A stretch of 58,431 nt of DNA from a virus. Location of the stretch: IMG/VR virus record IMGVR_UViG_3300021425_000043, positions 1-58,431 of that record, one strand, 5' to 3'. Both the position numbers and the translations under genes were made by a program. A model generated the notes under the pieces. It saw only the letters and a list, made by a program, of their open reading frames with translations. It ran no database searches and was not told the DNA's origin. How positions within the stretch are numbered: the stretch's first letter is position 1; the number at the start of each line of letters is the position of its first letter. Shown here piece by piece: positions 24,886 through 34,088 of the stretch.

Positions 24886-25260
24886 ATGGCATACTCAGAT
24901 ACAATAAAGTTAGTAGTTGGAGATACACTACCAGAGCTTACTTTTAATTTAAAAGATAGTAACTCAGCAGCAAGTGGTCAGACTTTAGACATAGAAGATA
25001 GCACTACGTGGGCTCCTATTGATCTAACCAACGGCACTGTGAAGTTAAGAATAAGAGAAGTAGGTAAATCTACAGTTCTTTCTACTATTACTGCTACTAT
25101 TTCTGCCCCTAGTTCAGGGACTTGTACACTAATATTCCCGTCTGGAACTTGGACGGCAGCAGGTACATTTGAAGGAGAACTTGAGTTTACTAAATCTGAT
25201 GGCAACATTCAGACAGTACAAGACTTAATAAAGTTTAAAGTACGTGACGACTTTGATTAA
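24886..25260 (+). CDS. tail/baseplate-like protein, BppU N-terminal-like, 124 aa
   Basis: It begins MAYSDTIKLVVGDTLPELTF and contains DLTNGTVKLRIREVGKSTVL, FPSGTWTAAGTFEGELEFT and QTVQDLIKFKVRDD. This beta-sandwich pattern is seen in upper-baseplate (BppU) N-terminal and similar fibre-attachment domains. A candidate -10 (GGTATAAT at 24873) precedes the start. It likely anchors the adhesin genes that follow; the next ATG overlaps its stop. Confidence 0.6.
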   Translation: MAYSDTIKLVVGDTLPELTFNLKDSNSAASGQTLDIEDSTTWAPIDLTNGTVKLRIREVGKSTVLSTITATISAPSSGTCTLIFPSGTWTAAGTFEGELEFTKSDGNIQTVQDLIKFKVRDDFD

Positions 25261-26591
25261 TGGCATTCAAGTTTACCGTAGACTACAAACAGCTACGGCT
25301 GATAATTCAGACAGACTCTACTGAGTCTGTAAGCTTATTTGAACATCTAAAAAGCACGGTAGATTTTATAGATCTACAACAAATTGTTGCCTTTCAACAA
25401 CTTACAGCTGCAAATGTAAACATAGACGCTGATACCCTAAACAGATATTTTACTGAACAATACAATTCTCCTAACGCAGAGAGCTTTGGGTTTAGTGATG
25501 CTCAGGCATTAGCCCCCAGTTTAGTTAAAGCAGACTCATCTGTTATTAGTGAAATTTTAGCTAAAGACTTAGACAAAGCACTTGCAGATGCCCCTACACT
25601 TACCGAAGAGCTAAGCAGAGTCGTACAATACGTACGAGACTTTACTGATGCACCTGCTCTTTCTGAAGCAATAACTTCTTTAGATACGGCTTTAGGTAAA
25701 GAAGATACAACTTCTGTTACAGAAGAACTAGCAAAACTGTTTGAGACTTCTTTTTCTGATGCCCCTACAGTAACAGAAGAACTAGTACAAGATGTAGGCC
25801 TAGCTAAAGCAGACACTCCTACACTGACAGACTCTGAAGTTCTTGATACATCTTTAGCAAAAGACGACTCTACTAGCGTAACAGAAGATTTAGCTAGTTT
25901 ATTTTCTGCTGCAAAAGCTGATACTACAAGCCTCTCTGAGTCTGATGCAAAAGAAGTAGGTAAAGCTGCAGACAATGACACTGTTAGCGTAGCAGAATCT
26001 TTTGATAGAAATGTTACTTTCTTACGTACCTTTGCAGATGCAGCAGCTTTAGATGACGCAGCTAGTGCTACAGATGAGTTAGCAACACAATCTGATCTAG
26101 TAAAAAACAACGTATTTGGTTTTACCGACTCTGAAGCAAAAGATTTTAGTAAGCCTGGAATTACTGACAGCCCAAGTTTAAGTGAAGATTTAAGTTATCT
26201 AGCTGGTTTAGCACCCTCTGATACTTTAGGTGCTTCGGACGCGGCCCCTGTTTTTTCTACTTCACTAACACGTGCAGATACTACATCTTTGTCTGAAGAT
26301 TTAAGTATTGCTAGCACTAATGCATTAGCGGATGCCTTTAGTATAACTGAATCAAGTAGTTTTAGTTTAGCTTCTAGCGCTGCAGATACATTAGCTATAA
26401 CAGAAGTTTTGACACACGAATTTGGCCTTAGTTCGTCAGATGCTGTGTCTGTAGCAGAAAGTTTAGTGCAGAGTTTTGGCAAAACTGCAACAGATAGTGC
26501 TACAATAACTGAGTCGATTAGTATTTTGTTTATACCCGGTGGTGGCTCTATACTTAATACTGCGGCTTTAAATACATTTGTATTAAATTAA
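25260..26591 (+). CDS. repeat-rich fibre-like protein, 443 aa
   Basis: After ~80 ordinary residues the protein becomes a chain of degenerate repeats of about 17-25 residues with consensus (K)ADtpSlTEeL..v..lak, from about residue 85 to 425. Examples are DAPTLTEELSRVV, DTPTLTDSEVLDT, DTTSLSESDAKEV and DAVSVAESLVQSF. The repeats are acidic, Ser/Thr-rich and free of Cys. They end with FIPGGGSILNT. This looks like an elongated, possibly Ca2+-stabilised stalk or surface adhesin. It sits between the BppU-like protein and the fibres. I do not recognise a named family. Confidence 0.6.
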   Translation: MAFKFTVDYKQLRLIIQTDSTESVSLFEHLKSTVDFIDLQQIVAFQQLTAANVNIDADTLNRYFTEQYNSPNAESFGFSDAQALAPSLVKADSSVISEILAKDLDKALADAPTLTEELSRVVQYVRDFTDAPALSEAITSLDTALGKEDTTSVTEELAKLFETSFSDAPTVTEELVQDVGLAKADTPTLTDSEVLDTSLAKDDSTSVTEDLASLFSAAKADTTSLSESDAKEVGKAADNDTVSVAESFDRNVTFLRTFADAAALDDAASATDELATQSDLVKNNVFGFTDSEAKDFSKPGITDSPSLSEDLSYLAGLAPSDTLGASDAAPVFSTSLTRADTTSLSEDLSIASTNALADAFSITESSSFSLASSAADTLAITEVLTHEFGLSSSDAVSVAESLVQSFGKTATDSATITESISILFIPGGGSILNTAALNTFVLN

Positions 26592-26603
26592 TGGAGACTA
26601 TAG

Positions 26604-27029
26604 ATGATAAATGATGATCTAAAACTTAAAGGTAAACTTGCTATTGCTCTTAACGGAGAAGTAGTACAGGAGATAGACAACCTTGTAGTTACTGATGGTA
26701 AAGAGTACGTTGCTTCTAGAATGAAAGACGCTACTGCAACAGCTATGTCGCACATGGCTATTGGTAGTGGTTCTACAGCAGCTGCCGCTTCAAACTCCGC
26801 ACTAGGCAATCAACTTGGTAGAGTATCTCTAACAAGTACTACTGTTTCTGGTGCTGTTGTGACTTACGTTGCGACTTTTGGAGCTGGTACAGGTACTGGT
26901 GCCGTAACAGAAGCTGGCTTATTTAATGCTTCTTCTAGTGGTACTATGCTTTGCAGAACAGTTTTTTCAGTAGTAAACAAGGGTGCAGCCGACTCAATGA
27001 CAATTACCTGGACAGTAACAGTCAGCTAA
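26604..27029 (+). CDS. tail fibre-associated protein, 141 aa
   Basis: It begins MINDDLKLKGKLAIALNG and continues with QEIDNLVVTDGKEYVASRMK, MAIGSGSTAAAASNSALGNQ and TEAGLFNASSSGTMLCRTVF. The VxDGKEYVA ... MAIGxGTTA ... EAGLFN pattern is frequent in small tail-fibre or fibre-attachment proteins of marine and lambda-like phages. It is beta-rich with no enzyme motif. It precedes the first S74 fibre. Confidence 0.65.
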   Translation: MINDDLKLKGKLAIALNGEVVQEIDNLVVTDGKEYVASRMKDATATAMSHMAIGSGSTAAAASNSALGNQLGRVSLTSTTVSGAVVTYVATFGAGTGTGAVTEAGLFNASSSGTMLCRTVFSVVNKGAADSMTITWTVTVS

Positions 27030-27049
27030 TTTAACAGGAGGCTTTTACT

Positions 27050-29833
27050 GTGGGAATTGTTTTTAAGAACAATGCCAAGACTACACTTGCATCGAACTTG
27101 TCAAACTCTGCAACGAGTGCGACAGTTACAGATGGAAGCGTTTTTCCGTCCTTATCTGCCGGTGAATTTTTTCTACTTACCTTTGATGACGGAACGAATA
27201 ATGAAATATGTAAGTGTACAGCTAGATCTGGCAATACCTTAACTATTGTACGTGCTCAAGAGGGCACTACAGCAAGGGCTTTCTCTTCTGGAGATGCGGC
27301 CGAAGGTAGGGTAACGGCTGGAGTTCTTGAAACAATCCAAGAAAACATTGCAGCTAAGTCTGCAAACCAAACGGTTTACAATGCCACTACCGCATCAAGT
27401 GCTACAGATTATGATATAGGCATAGATCCTAGCGTAGAAGCAAACGCTATGGTCTTTTTAAATGGTGTTATGCAGCACCATGATACTTTTTCTTTTAGTG
27501 GTAGCACTTTAACATTTGATGCAGCTCCGCCAAACGGCATGGCATTAGAAGTTATAGTTGATAACTTAATTAACCTACAGTCTTCTAATCTTACCGTAGA
27601 TACCTTTACAGCTACTTCAGGGCAAACAGACTTTGTTCTATCTGATACCCCAGCCGCAGAAACTAATCTTATTGTGTTCGTGGATGGTGTATTTCAGGAT
27701 CAGGACTCTTACACGATTTCTAATAACACTTTAACTATTACAGACGGAGTTGTTTTAAATAGGGGCGTTACTGTATATGTAATAAACCCAGTAAACATAG
27801 GAACTCCAAGCGATGGTACTGTAACTAGTTCCAAGCTATCTGGTAATATTACTATGCCTGCTGATCTTACAGTAACAGGAGATGTTGCTTTTGATTCACC
27901 AACCTTCGTAGTTGACAACGCTAACTCAAGAGTAGGTATTGGTACAGCCTCACCTTCTACTCTTTTAGATATAGTCGGCGATGTAAAAATGTCCGCCAAC
28001 TTAACAGTCGACACAGATACCCTACATGTTGATGCTACAAATAATAGAGTTGGAATTGGGACTACGAGTCCAGCATATACCCTAGATGTTAATTCAGGGA
28101 CTACAAATGATACAGTTAGGTTTAAATCTTCAGACGATACAGTAAGTATAGTATTAGAAGATGACGACACACTTAATGAAATTGAATCTAGTGCTACAGG
28201 TATACGTTTTGATTTAAGCGGTTCTGAAAGACTCCGCATCAATGCTAGTGGCAGCGTCACCGTAAATAATAGTGGCACTATCCCTACAGGTGTTTTATTA
28301 GGAAGACAATTGGTAGTAGGAAGTTCAACAGGCTCAGAGGTTATTGCCTTTAGAGAAGACACGTCTGTTGCTGTTGGTGACAAGGTTGGTGCATTTTTAA
28401 TAGGTAACTCTGATACAGATGGGGCTGAAGACCACTTTGTTGGAATGTGGGGCAAGGTATCTTCTACCAATGGTTCGCAAGACCTTCACTTTGCCGCAGG
28501 TCGTTCAGGTTACGAAGGCGATGTGCCACAGATGACTCTTGATTCTTCAGGCAACGTTGGAATTGGTACCGATAGTCCTGCAAGAAAATTAGAAATCCAT
28601 AATTCTGCAACAAACGCAGAAGGTTTTAGGGTCTTACAAACAACGGCGGGAAGAACATCAGGCGGAGCATTGGGTTTATTTTATGATGATCAGGCTGGGA
28701 CAACACAAACCACTTTGCAGGTCATTCAAAACGGCACTGGTGACATTTTCCAATTATTTGATGGAGCGTCTCAGGTATTAACCGTCAAAGATGGCGGCAA
28801 CGTTGGAATTGGAACGAATAATCCTACAGCACCTTTACACGTTGATGCAGCAGGTATGGGAGATGTTTATTCAGGGTTAATTGAAAATACAACCACTGAT
28901 ACAGACCATTATAATGTTGTTAGATTTATGCAAGGAGCATCAGGGTCGGCAACAGGATTTGTAGGTACTGGTGGTTCTGCGACAAGTAATACTGCTTTTA
29001 GAAATACGTTTGTAGTTGGTACTCAAACTAGTAATGATTTTGTTGTAGCTACTAACGATACAGAAAGAATGCGTATTGATTCTTCAGGCAATGTTGGAAT
29101 TGGAACTGATAGTCCTGCTCAAAGCCTTGATACGACTGGTAAGATAAGAATAAGAGATGGTGGTAATACAACAATTCCATCAATACAAATGGGAGCATCA
29201 GGTGTAGATGGTTTATCTTTACCATCTACAAATACAGTTGCTTTCATCACTAATTCAGCAGAAAGAATGCGTATTGATGCTGGTGGTGCTATGCACATAG
29301 GCACGACAGCACAACCTGGTGGTGGCTGGGATACACATTTAAACGTAGCACATGATACTAATGCTGCTTATTTTAGAAGTACAGGTTCAGGTGGTTCTGC
29401 TGGTGTGGGAATACAAGTAGGTACTTATACAGCTACAACCTATGCTCTTGTATTTTATAATGGTCAACAAGGTAGTGCTGGTGGTGTTTCATTAGCTAAT
29501 GCAAATGCAAGTACATCAGTTACCTATAACACTTCTTCAGATTATAGAATGAAAGAAAATATCAAACCTTTAGAAAATGGTCTTGATAGATTAAAACAAT
29601 TAAAACCTGTTAAATTTGATTGGAAAACAAATGATGAAACCTCAGAAGGTTTTATAGCACACGAAGTCCAAGAAATATTCCCTGATGCTATAGCAGGTGA
29701 AAAAGATGGCGAAGAAATGCAAGGTATGGACTATGGAAGAATTACACCATTAATTGTAAAAGCCATCCAAGAACAACAAGAACTAATAGAAACACTCAAG
29801 CAGGAAATCCGGGAGATAAGAGAAGGTGGCTAA
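27050..29833 (+). CDS. tail fibre with C-terminal Peptidase_S74 chaperone
   Basis: GTG start behind ACAGGAGGC; 927 residues. The N-terminal ~250 residues contain two related beta modules (QTVYNATTASSATDYDIGID; DTFTATSGQTDFVLSD). The shaft follows, with repeated VGIGT(x)SPA units and ERMRIDSSGNVGIGT blocks. The last ~100 residues form the intramolecular chaperone of the S74 family (SSDYRMKENIKPLENGLDRL, then EGFIAHEVQE and DYGRITPLIVKAIQE). By family rule autocleavage occurs before S830 with Lys835 in the dyad, releasing the chaperone after trimerisation. It is probably a receptor-binding fibre. Confidence 0.88.
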   Translation: MGIVFKNNAKTTLASNLSNSATSATVTDGSVFPSLSAGEFFLLTFDDGTNNEICKCTARSGNTLTIVRAQEGTTARAFSSGDAAEGRVTAGVLETIQENIAAKSANQTVYNATTASSATDYDIGIDPSVEANAMVFLNGVMQHHDTFSFSGSTLTFDAAPPNGMALEVIVDNLINLQSSNLTVDTFTATSGQTDFVLSDTPAAETNLIVFVDGVFQDQDSYTISNNTLTITDGVVLNRGVTVYVINPVNIGTPSDGTVTSSKLSGNITMPADLTVTGDVAFDSPTFVVDNANSRVGIGTASPSTLLDIVGDVKMSANLTVDTDTLHVDATNNRVGIGTTSPAYTLDVNSGTTNDTVRFKSSDDTVSIVLEDDDTLNEIESSATGIRFDLSGSERLRINASGSVTVNNSGTIPTGVLLGRQLVVGSSTGSEVIAFREDTSVAVGDKVGAFLIGNSDTDGAEDHFVGMWGKVSSTNGSQDLHFAAGRSGYEGDVPQMTLDSSGNVGIGTDSPARKLEIHNSATNAEGFRVLQTTAGRTSGGALGLFYDDQAGTTQTTLQVIQNGTGDIFQLFDGASQVLTVKDGGNVGIGTNNPTAPLHVDAAGMGDVYSGLIENTTTDTDHYNVVRFMQGASGSATGFVGTGGSATSNTAFRNTFVVGTQTSNDFVVATNDTERMRIDSSGNVGIGTDSPAQSLDTTGKIRIRDGGNTTIPSIQMGASGVDGLSLPSTNTVAFITNSAERMRIDAGGAMHIGTTAQPGGGWDTHLNVAHDTNAAYFRSTGSGGSAGVGIQVGTYTATTYALVFYNGQQGSAGGVSLANANASTSVTYNTSSDYRMKENIKPLENGLDRLKQLKPVKFDWKTNDETSEGFIAHEVQEIFPDAIAGEKDGEEMQGMDYGRITPLIVKAIQEQQELIETLKQEIREIREGG

Positions 29834-32815
29834 TACTAAGATCACAGCAGCAAACATAGACAGTACCAGCACTGGGATTACTCTTGCGGATCTTACTGTA
29901 AATGGCGATATTAACCTCGGCGATAACGACAAAGCTATCTTTGGTGCTGGTTCAGATGCTTCCATCTTTAGTGATGGGTCAAATGGGTATATGAGAGGGT
30001 TTCTTGCCTTACAAAATAATGTAGGAGACCAAGATTTTATTTCATTCGCAGATGGTGGGGCTACATCTCTTTATTACGACAATGGAGCAAAACTAGCCAC
30101 AACCTCAACAGGCATAGACGTAACAGGTACAACTACAACAAACAATTTAACTATAGATGATGGTGTTATAGAGTTTGATAAGCCAAGTGTTTATGGTTTT
30201 AGATTTTTACATAATGATGCAGGTAATGATTTATCTATACAACAAGGCGATGCTAATAATGCAAACTATGTAACTAGGCTTAACATAAATTCTTCAGGTA
30301 ACTTACAATTAGGAACAACAAGCTCCTCGCAAACTATATTGCAATTTCTTTCAGCTACTAATGGTGCTAATACAATTCATTTTGGAGATGGTTCAAGTGC
30401 AGATGCTTATAGAGGATATATAAACTATAACCACACAGGCGATAGAATGGAATTTGCTACATCAGGCACAGAAAGAATGCGTATTGATTCTTCAGGTGCA
30501 GTTGGCATAGGACAAGTTCCTGAAACAGCAAGATTTTCAGGACATGATATTTTACAAGTCGGTGGAAGAGCAACACTTTTAGGAAACGATACTGTTTCAG
30601 CTACAGGTCAAACAGTACTATTAGATAATCTTTATTACGATGCAAGTGGAACTTTTCAACACAGAGGAGATTCTCGTGGTGTTGCAATGCAGTTTGTTGA
30701 AGGTCAAGTAATTTTTTCAAATTCAAACCAAACTACAGGTACTCCAACAGTATCAGAAAGAATGCGTATTAATAGTGTTGGCAACTTGTTGGTTGGCACT
30801 ACTGACTCTACACCTTATAATAATAGTTCAGGTTCTTCTGCTGATAATGGTTTTGCTTACCAAGCAAGTACAAGCATACTTTCTGTAGCAAGATACACAA
30901 CAACTACTGCTTCCTCACCATTTTTAGTCAATCGTACAGGTAGTGATGGTGTAGTTGCAGAGTTTAGAAAAGATGGCTCAACAGTTGGAACTATTGGTGC
31001 TAAAGATGGAGATATGGCTCTTGGAACAGGAGATACTGGTTTAAGATTTATAGATGGTTCTGATGCAATTACCCCTCATAACACTTCTACAAATGCAGGT
31101 AGAGATAATGCTATAGATTTAGGTTCATCAGGTGCAAGATTCAAAGACCTTTACCTTTCAAGCAAAGTTAATCTTGGTGATACAAACAGAAACTTAATGT
31201 ATAGGTCAGCTAATAATGACCTGCTTTTAGAAGCTGCTAGTGGTTTATTTTATAGACAGGATATAGGCAATACCAATCATTCTTGGTTTACTGGAAACAC
31301 AGAAAGAATGCGTATTCAGTCAAATGGTAGAACTGCATTATTTCAAACAACTGGTGGTGGTGCATTAACAATTAGAGGAGAGGGTGGTACTAGCTTCATA
31401 GCAATATCATTTACCCATAACAGTGATAATGGAGTTGGTTATATACAAACAGCATCTAGTTCTGTTACTTATTCAACATCTTCAGACTATAGATTAAAAG
31501 AAAATGTAGTTCCTATGGAAAATGGACTAGAAAGAATACAAAAATTAAAACCAGTTAAATTTAATTGGAAATTAGATGGAGAAGAATCAGAAGGTTTCTT
31601 AGCACATGAAGTACAAGAAGCAGGATGGAATGATGGGATTACTGGTAGTAAAGATGATAATTTAATTGAAGAAGGTCAACAAACTTATCAAGGTATGGAC
31701 TATGGAAGAATTACACCTTTACTTGTCAAAGCCATCCAAGAACAACAAACAATAATAGACGATTTAAAATCAAGAATAGAGGTATTGGAAGGATAAATGG
31801 CAAAGACTAAAGTACATGGTGAATATTTAGACCCCTCAGTTATTTCAGCACAGACTGAGGTTACGGCTGTTGGATCTGACCATATGCTTATCTTTGACGC
31901 TACGGACAATGCCCTGAAGAAAGCTCTACTGTCCGATCTAATAGAGACCGTAGGATCTACCCCAACTTTTACAAGTGCAGTTATATCTGGCGATCTAACA
32001 GTTGATACTTCAACCCTTAAAGTAGACTCATCAAATAATAGAGTTGGAATTGGTGTTACAAGTCCAACAGGTAAGCTAGGAATTTATGGTGGTAATATTG
32101 ATGACATTCCTTTAGTTATTACTCATGCTTGGGGTTCATCTAGTACAGCACTTATTTCAGCATCTAATGCATCATCTGAGGTTTTTAAAGTTGAACGTTC
32201 AGGCAACGTTGGAATTGGAGGTTCACCTGATACACAATTAAATATTAAAAATGGAGACGATGCAGTTGTTCGTATTGAATCTATAGGTTCAGAATCAGGT
32301 GATGATGCAAGGCTAGAATTAAAAACAACCAATGGCACATTTACCATACAAAATGACAGAAGTCTTGGTACAAGTGGTGCTTTAACTTTTGCAGGAAATA
32401 CATCTGATAATTTAGTTATTGACCATAATTTAGGACTAATTGGAATTGGAACAGCTTCCCCTGAAACTTATTTACATATAAAAACAACATCACCTACTAT
32501 ATCAATGACTGATACCAATAGTTTTTCAGATACTAATGATAGGTTTCAAATCAGAGCCAATGCTGACGTAGGCCAGTTCCAATGGTACGATGATTCAGCA
32601 TCATCAACTACTACTCTTATGACTTTAACTCCTTCAGGCTATGTTGAAATTGCTAGTGCTTCACAAGTTAGATTAACACTTGGTAATTCAGGAACAGCAG
32701 GAACAAATACTGCTAACTGGGTAAGGGGAACTGGTAATGAATTAGGTTTCAATTCTGCTGGTGGCGGTTTTCATTGGGAAATAGGCGGTACAGAACGCAT
32801 GAGGATTTTAGCTTC
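28540..32815 (+). repeat. dispersed DNA repeats shared by three fibre genes
   Basis: The unit AGAAAGAATGCGTATTGAT, often followed by TCTTCAGGCAATGTTGGAAT, recurs near 29060, 29263, 30470, 30757, 31301 and, diverged, 32795. A shorter TCAGGCAACGTTGGAATTGG part appears near 28548 and 32202. A ~75-nt stretch near the end of the first fibre (29723) recurs at 31692. Such near-identical patches can serve as recombination points for swapping fibre modules. Confidence 0.75.
29826..31796 (+). CDS. second tail fibre with Peptidase_S74 chaperone
   Basis: The GTG start overlaps the previous stop by 8 nt; 656 residues beginning MANTKITAANIDSTSTGITL. The shaft has several ERMRIDSSG/ERMRINSVG units. The C-terminus repeats the S74 domain (SSDYRLKENVVPMENGLERI, DYGRITPLLVKAIQEQQ), with the predicted cleavage Ser at S553 and Lys at 558. 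The last 100 residues and their DNA closely resemble those of the upstream fibre, so the two fibres arose by duplication or exchange chaperone ends by recombination. Confidence 0.85.
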   Translation: MANTKITAANIDSTSTGITLADLTVNGDINLGDNDKAIFGAGSDASIFSDGSNGYMRGFLALQNNVGDQDFISFADGGATSLYYDNGAKLATTSTGIDVTGTTTTNNLTIDDGVIEFDKPSVYGFRFLHNDAGNDLSIQQGDANNANYVTRLNINSSGNLQLGTTSSSQTILQFLSATNGANTIHFGDGSSADAYRGYINYNHTGDRMEFATSGTERMRIDSSGAVGIGQVPETARFSGHDILQVGGRATLLGNDTVSATGQTVLLDNLYYDASGTFQHRGDSRGVAMQFVEGQVIFSNSNQTTGTPTVSERMRINSVGNLLVGTTDSTPYNNSSGSSADNGFAYQASTSILSVARYTTTTASSPFLVNRTGSDGVVAEFRKDGSTVGTIGAKDGDMALGTGDTGLRFIDGSDAITPHNTSTNAGRDNAIDLGSSGARFKDLYLSSKVNLGDTNRNLMYRSANNDLLLEAASGLFYRQDIGNTNHSWFTGNTERMRIQSNGRTALFQTTGGGALTIRGEGGTSFIAISFTHNSDNGVGYIQTASSSVTYSTSSDYRLKENVVPMENGLERIQKLKPVKFNWKLDGEESEGFLAHEVQEAGWNDGITGSKDDNLIEEGQQTYQGMDYGRITPLLVKAIQEQQTIIDDLKSRIEVLEG

Positions 32816-33242
32816 AGGCGGTCTTACCTTCAACGGAGACACAGCAGCAGCTAACGCACTTGACGATTATGAAGAAGGTACTTGGACTCCTGGCTTTGGT
32901 GGAGCTACTTTAAGCACTGCTACAGGTCATTACACAAAAATTGGTAATCAAGTTACTGTTCATTATCATATAGTTTCTTCTGGTGGAATGCCTACAAGTT
33001 CAGCACAAGTTCAAATAAGCGGCTTACCTTTTACTATAGATAGTAATGGGGCAGGAGCAATATATGCCAGATACTATACTCCAAATGATTCTACATTAAC
33101 AACTATTTTAGTTGATGGTGATAGTTTTATTAGATTAATCAATATAAATGAACAAAATTTTGATTATACAGTTTATGGTGAATTAGAAGCATCACATAAT
33201 AACTCTGTTGATATAAGAGGAACAGCTACATACAAAGTTTAA
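31797..33242 (+). CDS. third tail fibre, no S74 domain, 481 aa
   Basis: It begins MAKTKVHGEYLDPSVISAQ right after the previous stop. The shaft uses the same SNNRVGIG, RSGNVGIGG and ERMRILASGG motifs as its neighbours. Instead of a chaperone it ends with YEEGTWTPGFGGATLSTATG followed by a beta-rich domain (HYTKIGNQVTVHYHIVSSGG), a C-terminal fibre-tip type found in many marine phages. It may be the actual receptor-binding tip, or an alternative fibre for another receptor. Confidence 0.8.
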   Translation: MAKTKVHGEYLDPSVISAQTEVTAVGSDHMLIFDATDNALKKALLSDLIETVGSTPTFTSAVISGDLTVDTSTLKVDSSNNRVGIGVTSPTGKLGIYGGNIDDIPLVITHAWGSSSTALISASNASSEVFKVERSGNVGIGGSPDTQLNIKNGDDAVVRIESIGSESGDDARLELKTTNGTFTIQNDRSLGTSGALTFAGNTSDNLVIDHNLGLIGIGTASPETYLHIKTTSPTISMTDTNSFSDTNDRFQIRANADVGQFQWYDDSASSTTTLMTLTPSGYVEIASASQVRLTLGNSGTAGTNTANWVRGTGNELGFNSAGGGFHWEIGGTERMRILASGGLTFNGDTAAANALDDYEEGTWTPGFGGATLSTATGHYTKIGNQVTVHYHIVSSGGMPTSSAQVQISGLPFTIDSNGAGAIYARYYTPNDSTLTTILVDGDSFIRLININEQNFDYTVYGELEASHNNSVDIRGTATYKV

Positions 33243-33288
33243 CAACTAATATACCTAGTGGATTCTAGGTACGGACATAGGAGAAAAA

Positions 33289-33597
33289 ATGGCGTTAAGA
33301 AAACGAATATTCGAAGATAAGATAGAAGTTGTAGGCGACTACAAAACTATACAAGTAAGAACAGCTACTGTTGTAGAAGAAGGCACAGATGCAAAAGGCT
33401 ACACTGAGCTTTCAAGGTCTTTTCACAGACACGCATTAGATTGTGTAAACTCTGTACAAGACGAAGATGGTAACTGGACACATACAGATACAGACGTATC
33501 AGGTGAAAGCGATGAGGTTCAGGGCATTGCAAACTCAGTTTGGACTGATACAATTAAAGCAGCAAAAAGAACCGCTAACGAGGAATCTAGCATCTAA
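33289..33597 (+). CDS. hypothetical protein, 102 aa
   Basis: It begins MALRKRIFEDKIEVVGDYKT behind ATAGGAGAAAAA. A beta-rich start (IQVRTATVVEEGTDAKGY) is followed by an acidic loop (DEDGNWTHTDTDVSGESD) and a C-terminal helix. It is a common small gene next to fibre genes in marine phages, possibly a fibre-assembly factor; no motif supports this. A 6-bp hairpin ACCTAG/CTAGGT lies upstream at about 33251-33269. Confidence 0.6.
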   Translation: MALRKRIFEDKIEVVGDYKTIQVRTATVVEEGTDAKGYTELSRSFHRHALDCVNSVQDEDGNWTHTDTDVSGESDEVQGIANSVWTDTIKAAKRTANEESSI

Positions 33598-33794
33598 TGA
33601 GCACGGTAAAAGAATCTATGGCAAAAATAGCAGCGCACGAACGTGAGTGTGCTATTCGCTATGAGAATATAGAAAAGCGTCTAGATAAAGGCGACGCTAA
33701 GTTCGATGCTATGGACACCAAATTTACTAGGTACATTATAGGTTTATACCTACTTATCATAGCCGCTAGTGGCCTTGATAGAATCTTTTCTTAA
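33597..33794 (+). CDS. small membrane protein with coiled coil, 65 aa
   Basis: The ATG overlaps the previous TAA. Residues 1-42 are a hydrophilic coiled coil (ECAIRYENIEKRLDKGDAK), and residues 44-62 (RYIIGLYLLIIAASGLD) form one membrane segment at the C-terminus. This topology resembles XhlA-type or other small holin-accessory proteins. It is close to the lysozyme gene (34089), so a lysis role is plausible. Confidence 0.6.
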   Translation: MSTVKESMAKIAAHERECAIRYENIEKRLDKGDAKFDAMDTKFTRYIIGLYLLIIAASGLDRIFS

Positions 33795-33838
33795 ATATAT
33801 ACTAAATAATTATTGTTGACTAAATAAGGAGTATTTAC

Positions 33839-34087
33839 ATGGAAGACAACAAAATAAAAGAAATAAACTTCAACGGCAACGTTTACGCTATTGAAGATCT
33901 AACACCTAGAGCAATCGAAGGTTTTAATGCTTTGTTTAAGGCACAACAGAAACTTAACGATCTTGCTGTAGAAGTAAAAATCGTGCAGGGAGGGCAAAGT
34001 CATTTAAGTGCGGAATTGGAAAAAGTCATTACAGAAGATAAAATCAAGCCTCAGCCACCAGTCGAAGAAGAAAAAGCCGAAAAGTAA
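33839..34087 (+). CDS. hypothetical protein, DUF6447-like, 82 aa
   Basis: It begins MEDNKIKEINFNGNVYAIED behind TAAGGAGTATTTAC. INFNGNVYxIEDLxPxA followed by an amphipathic helix (IEGFNALFKAQQKLNDLAVE) is a pattern I recall from small cyanophage and pelagiphage genes (DUF6447). The acidic tail (PPVEEEKAEK) overlaps nothing; the lysozyme ATG is 1 nt downstream. Function is unknown. Confidence 0.6.
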   Translation: MEDNKIKEINFNGNVYAIEDLTPRAIEGFNALFKAQQKLNDLAVEVKIVQGGQSHLSAELEKVITEDKIKPQPPVEEEKAEK

Positions 34088-34088
34088 A

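Noticed and set aside
25502-26110. 202-codon antisense open frame in the repeat-protein gene
   Set aside because: It mirrors the low-complexity repeat (Ser/Val-rich shadow) and has no ribosome site.
27709-28470. 253-codon antisense open frame inside the first fibre
   Set aside because: It is a shadow of a Ser/Thr-rich fibre; the sense frame has conserved domains on both sides.
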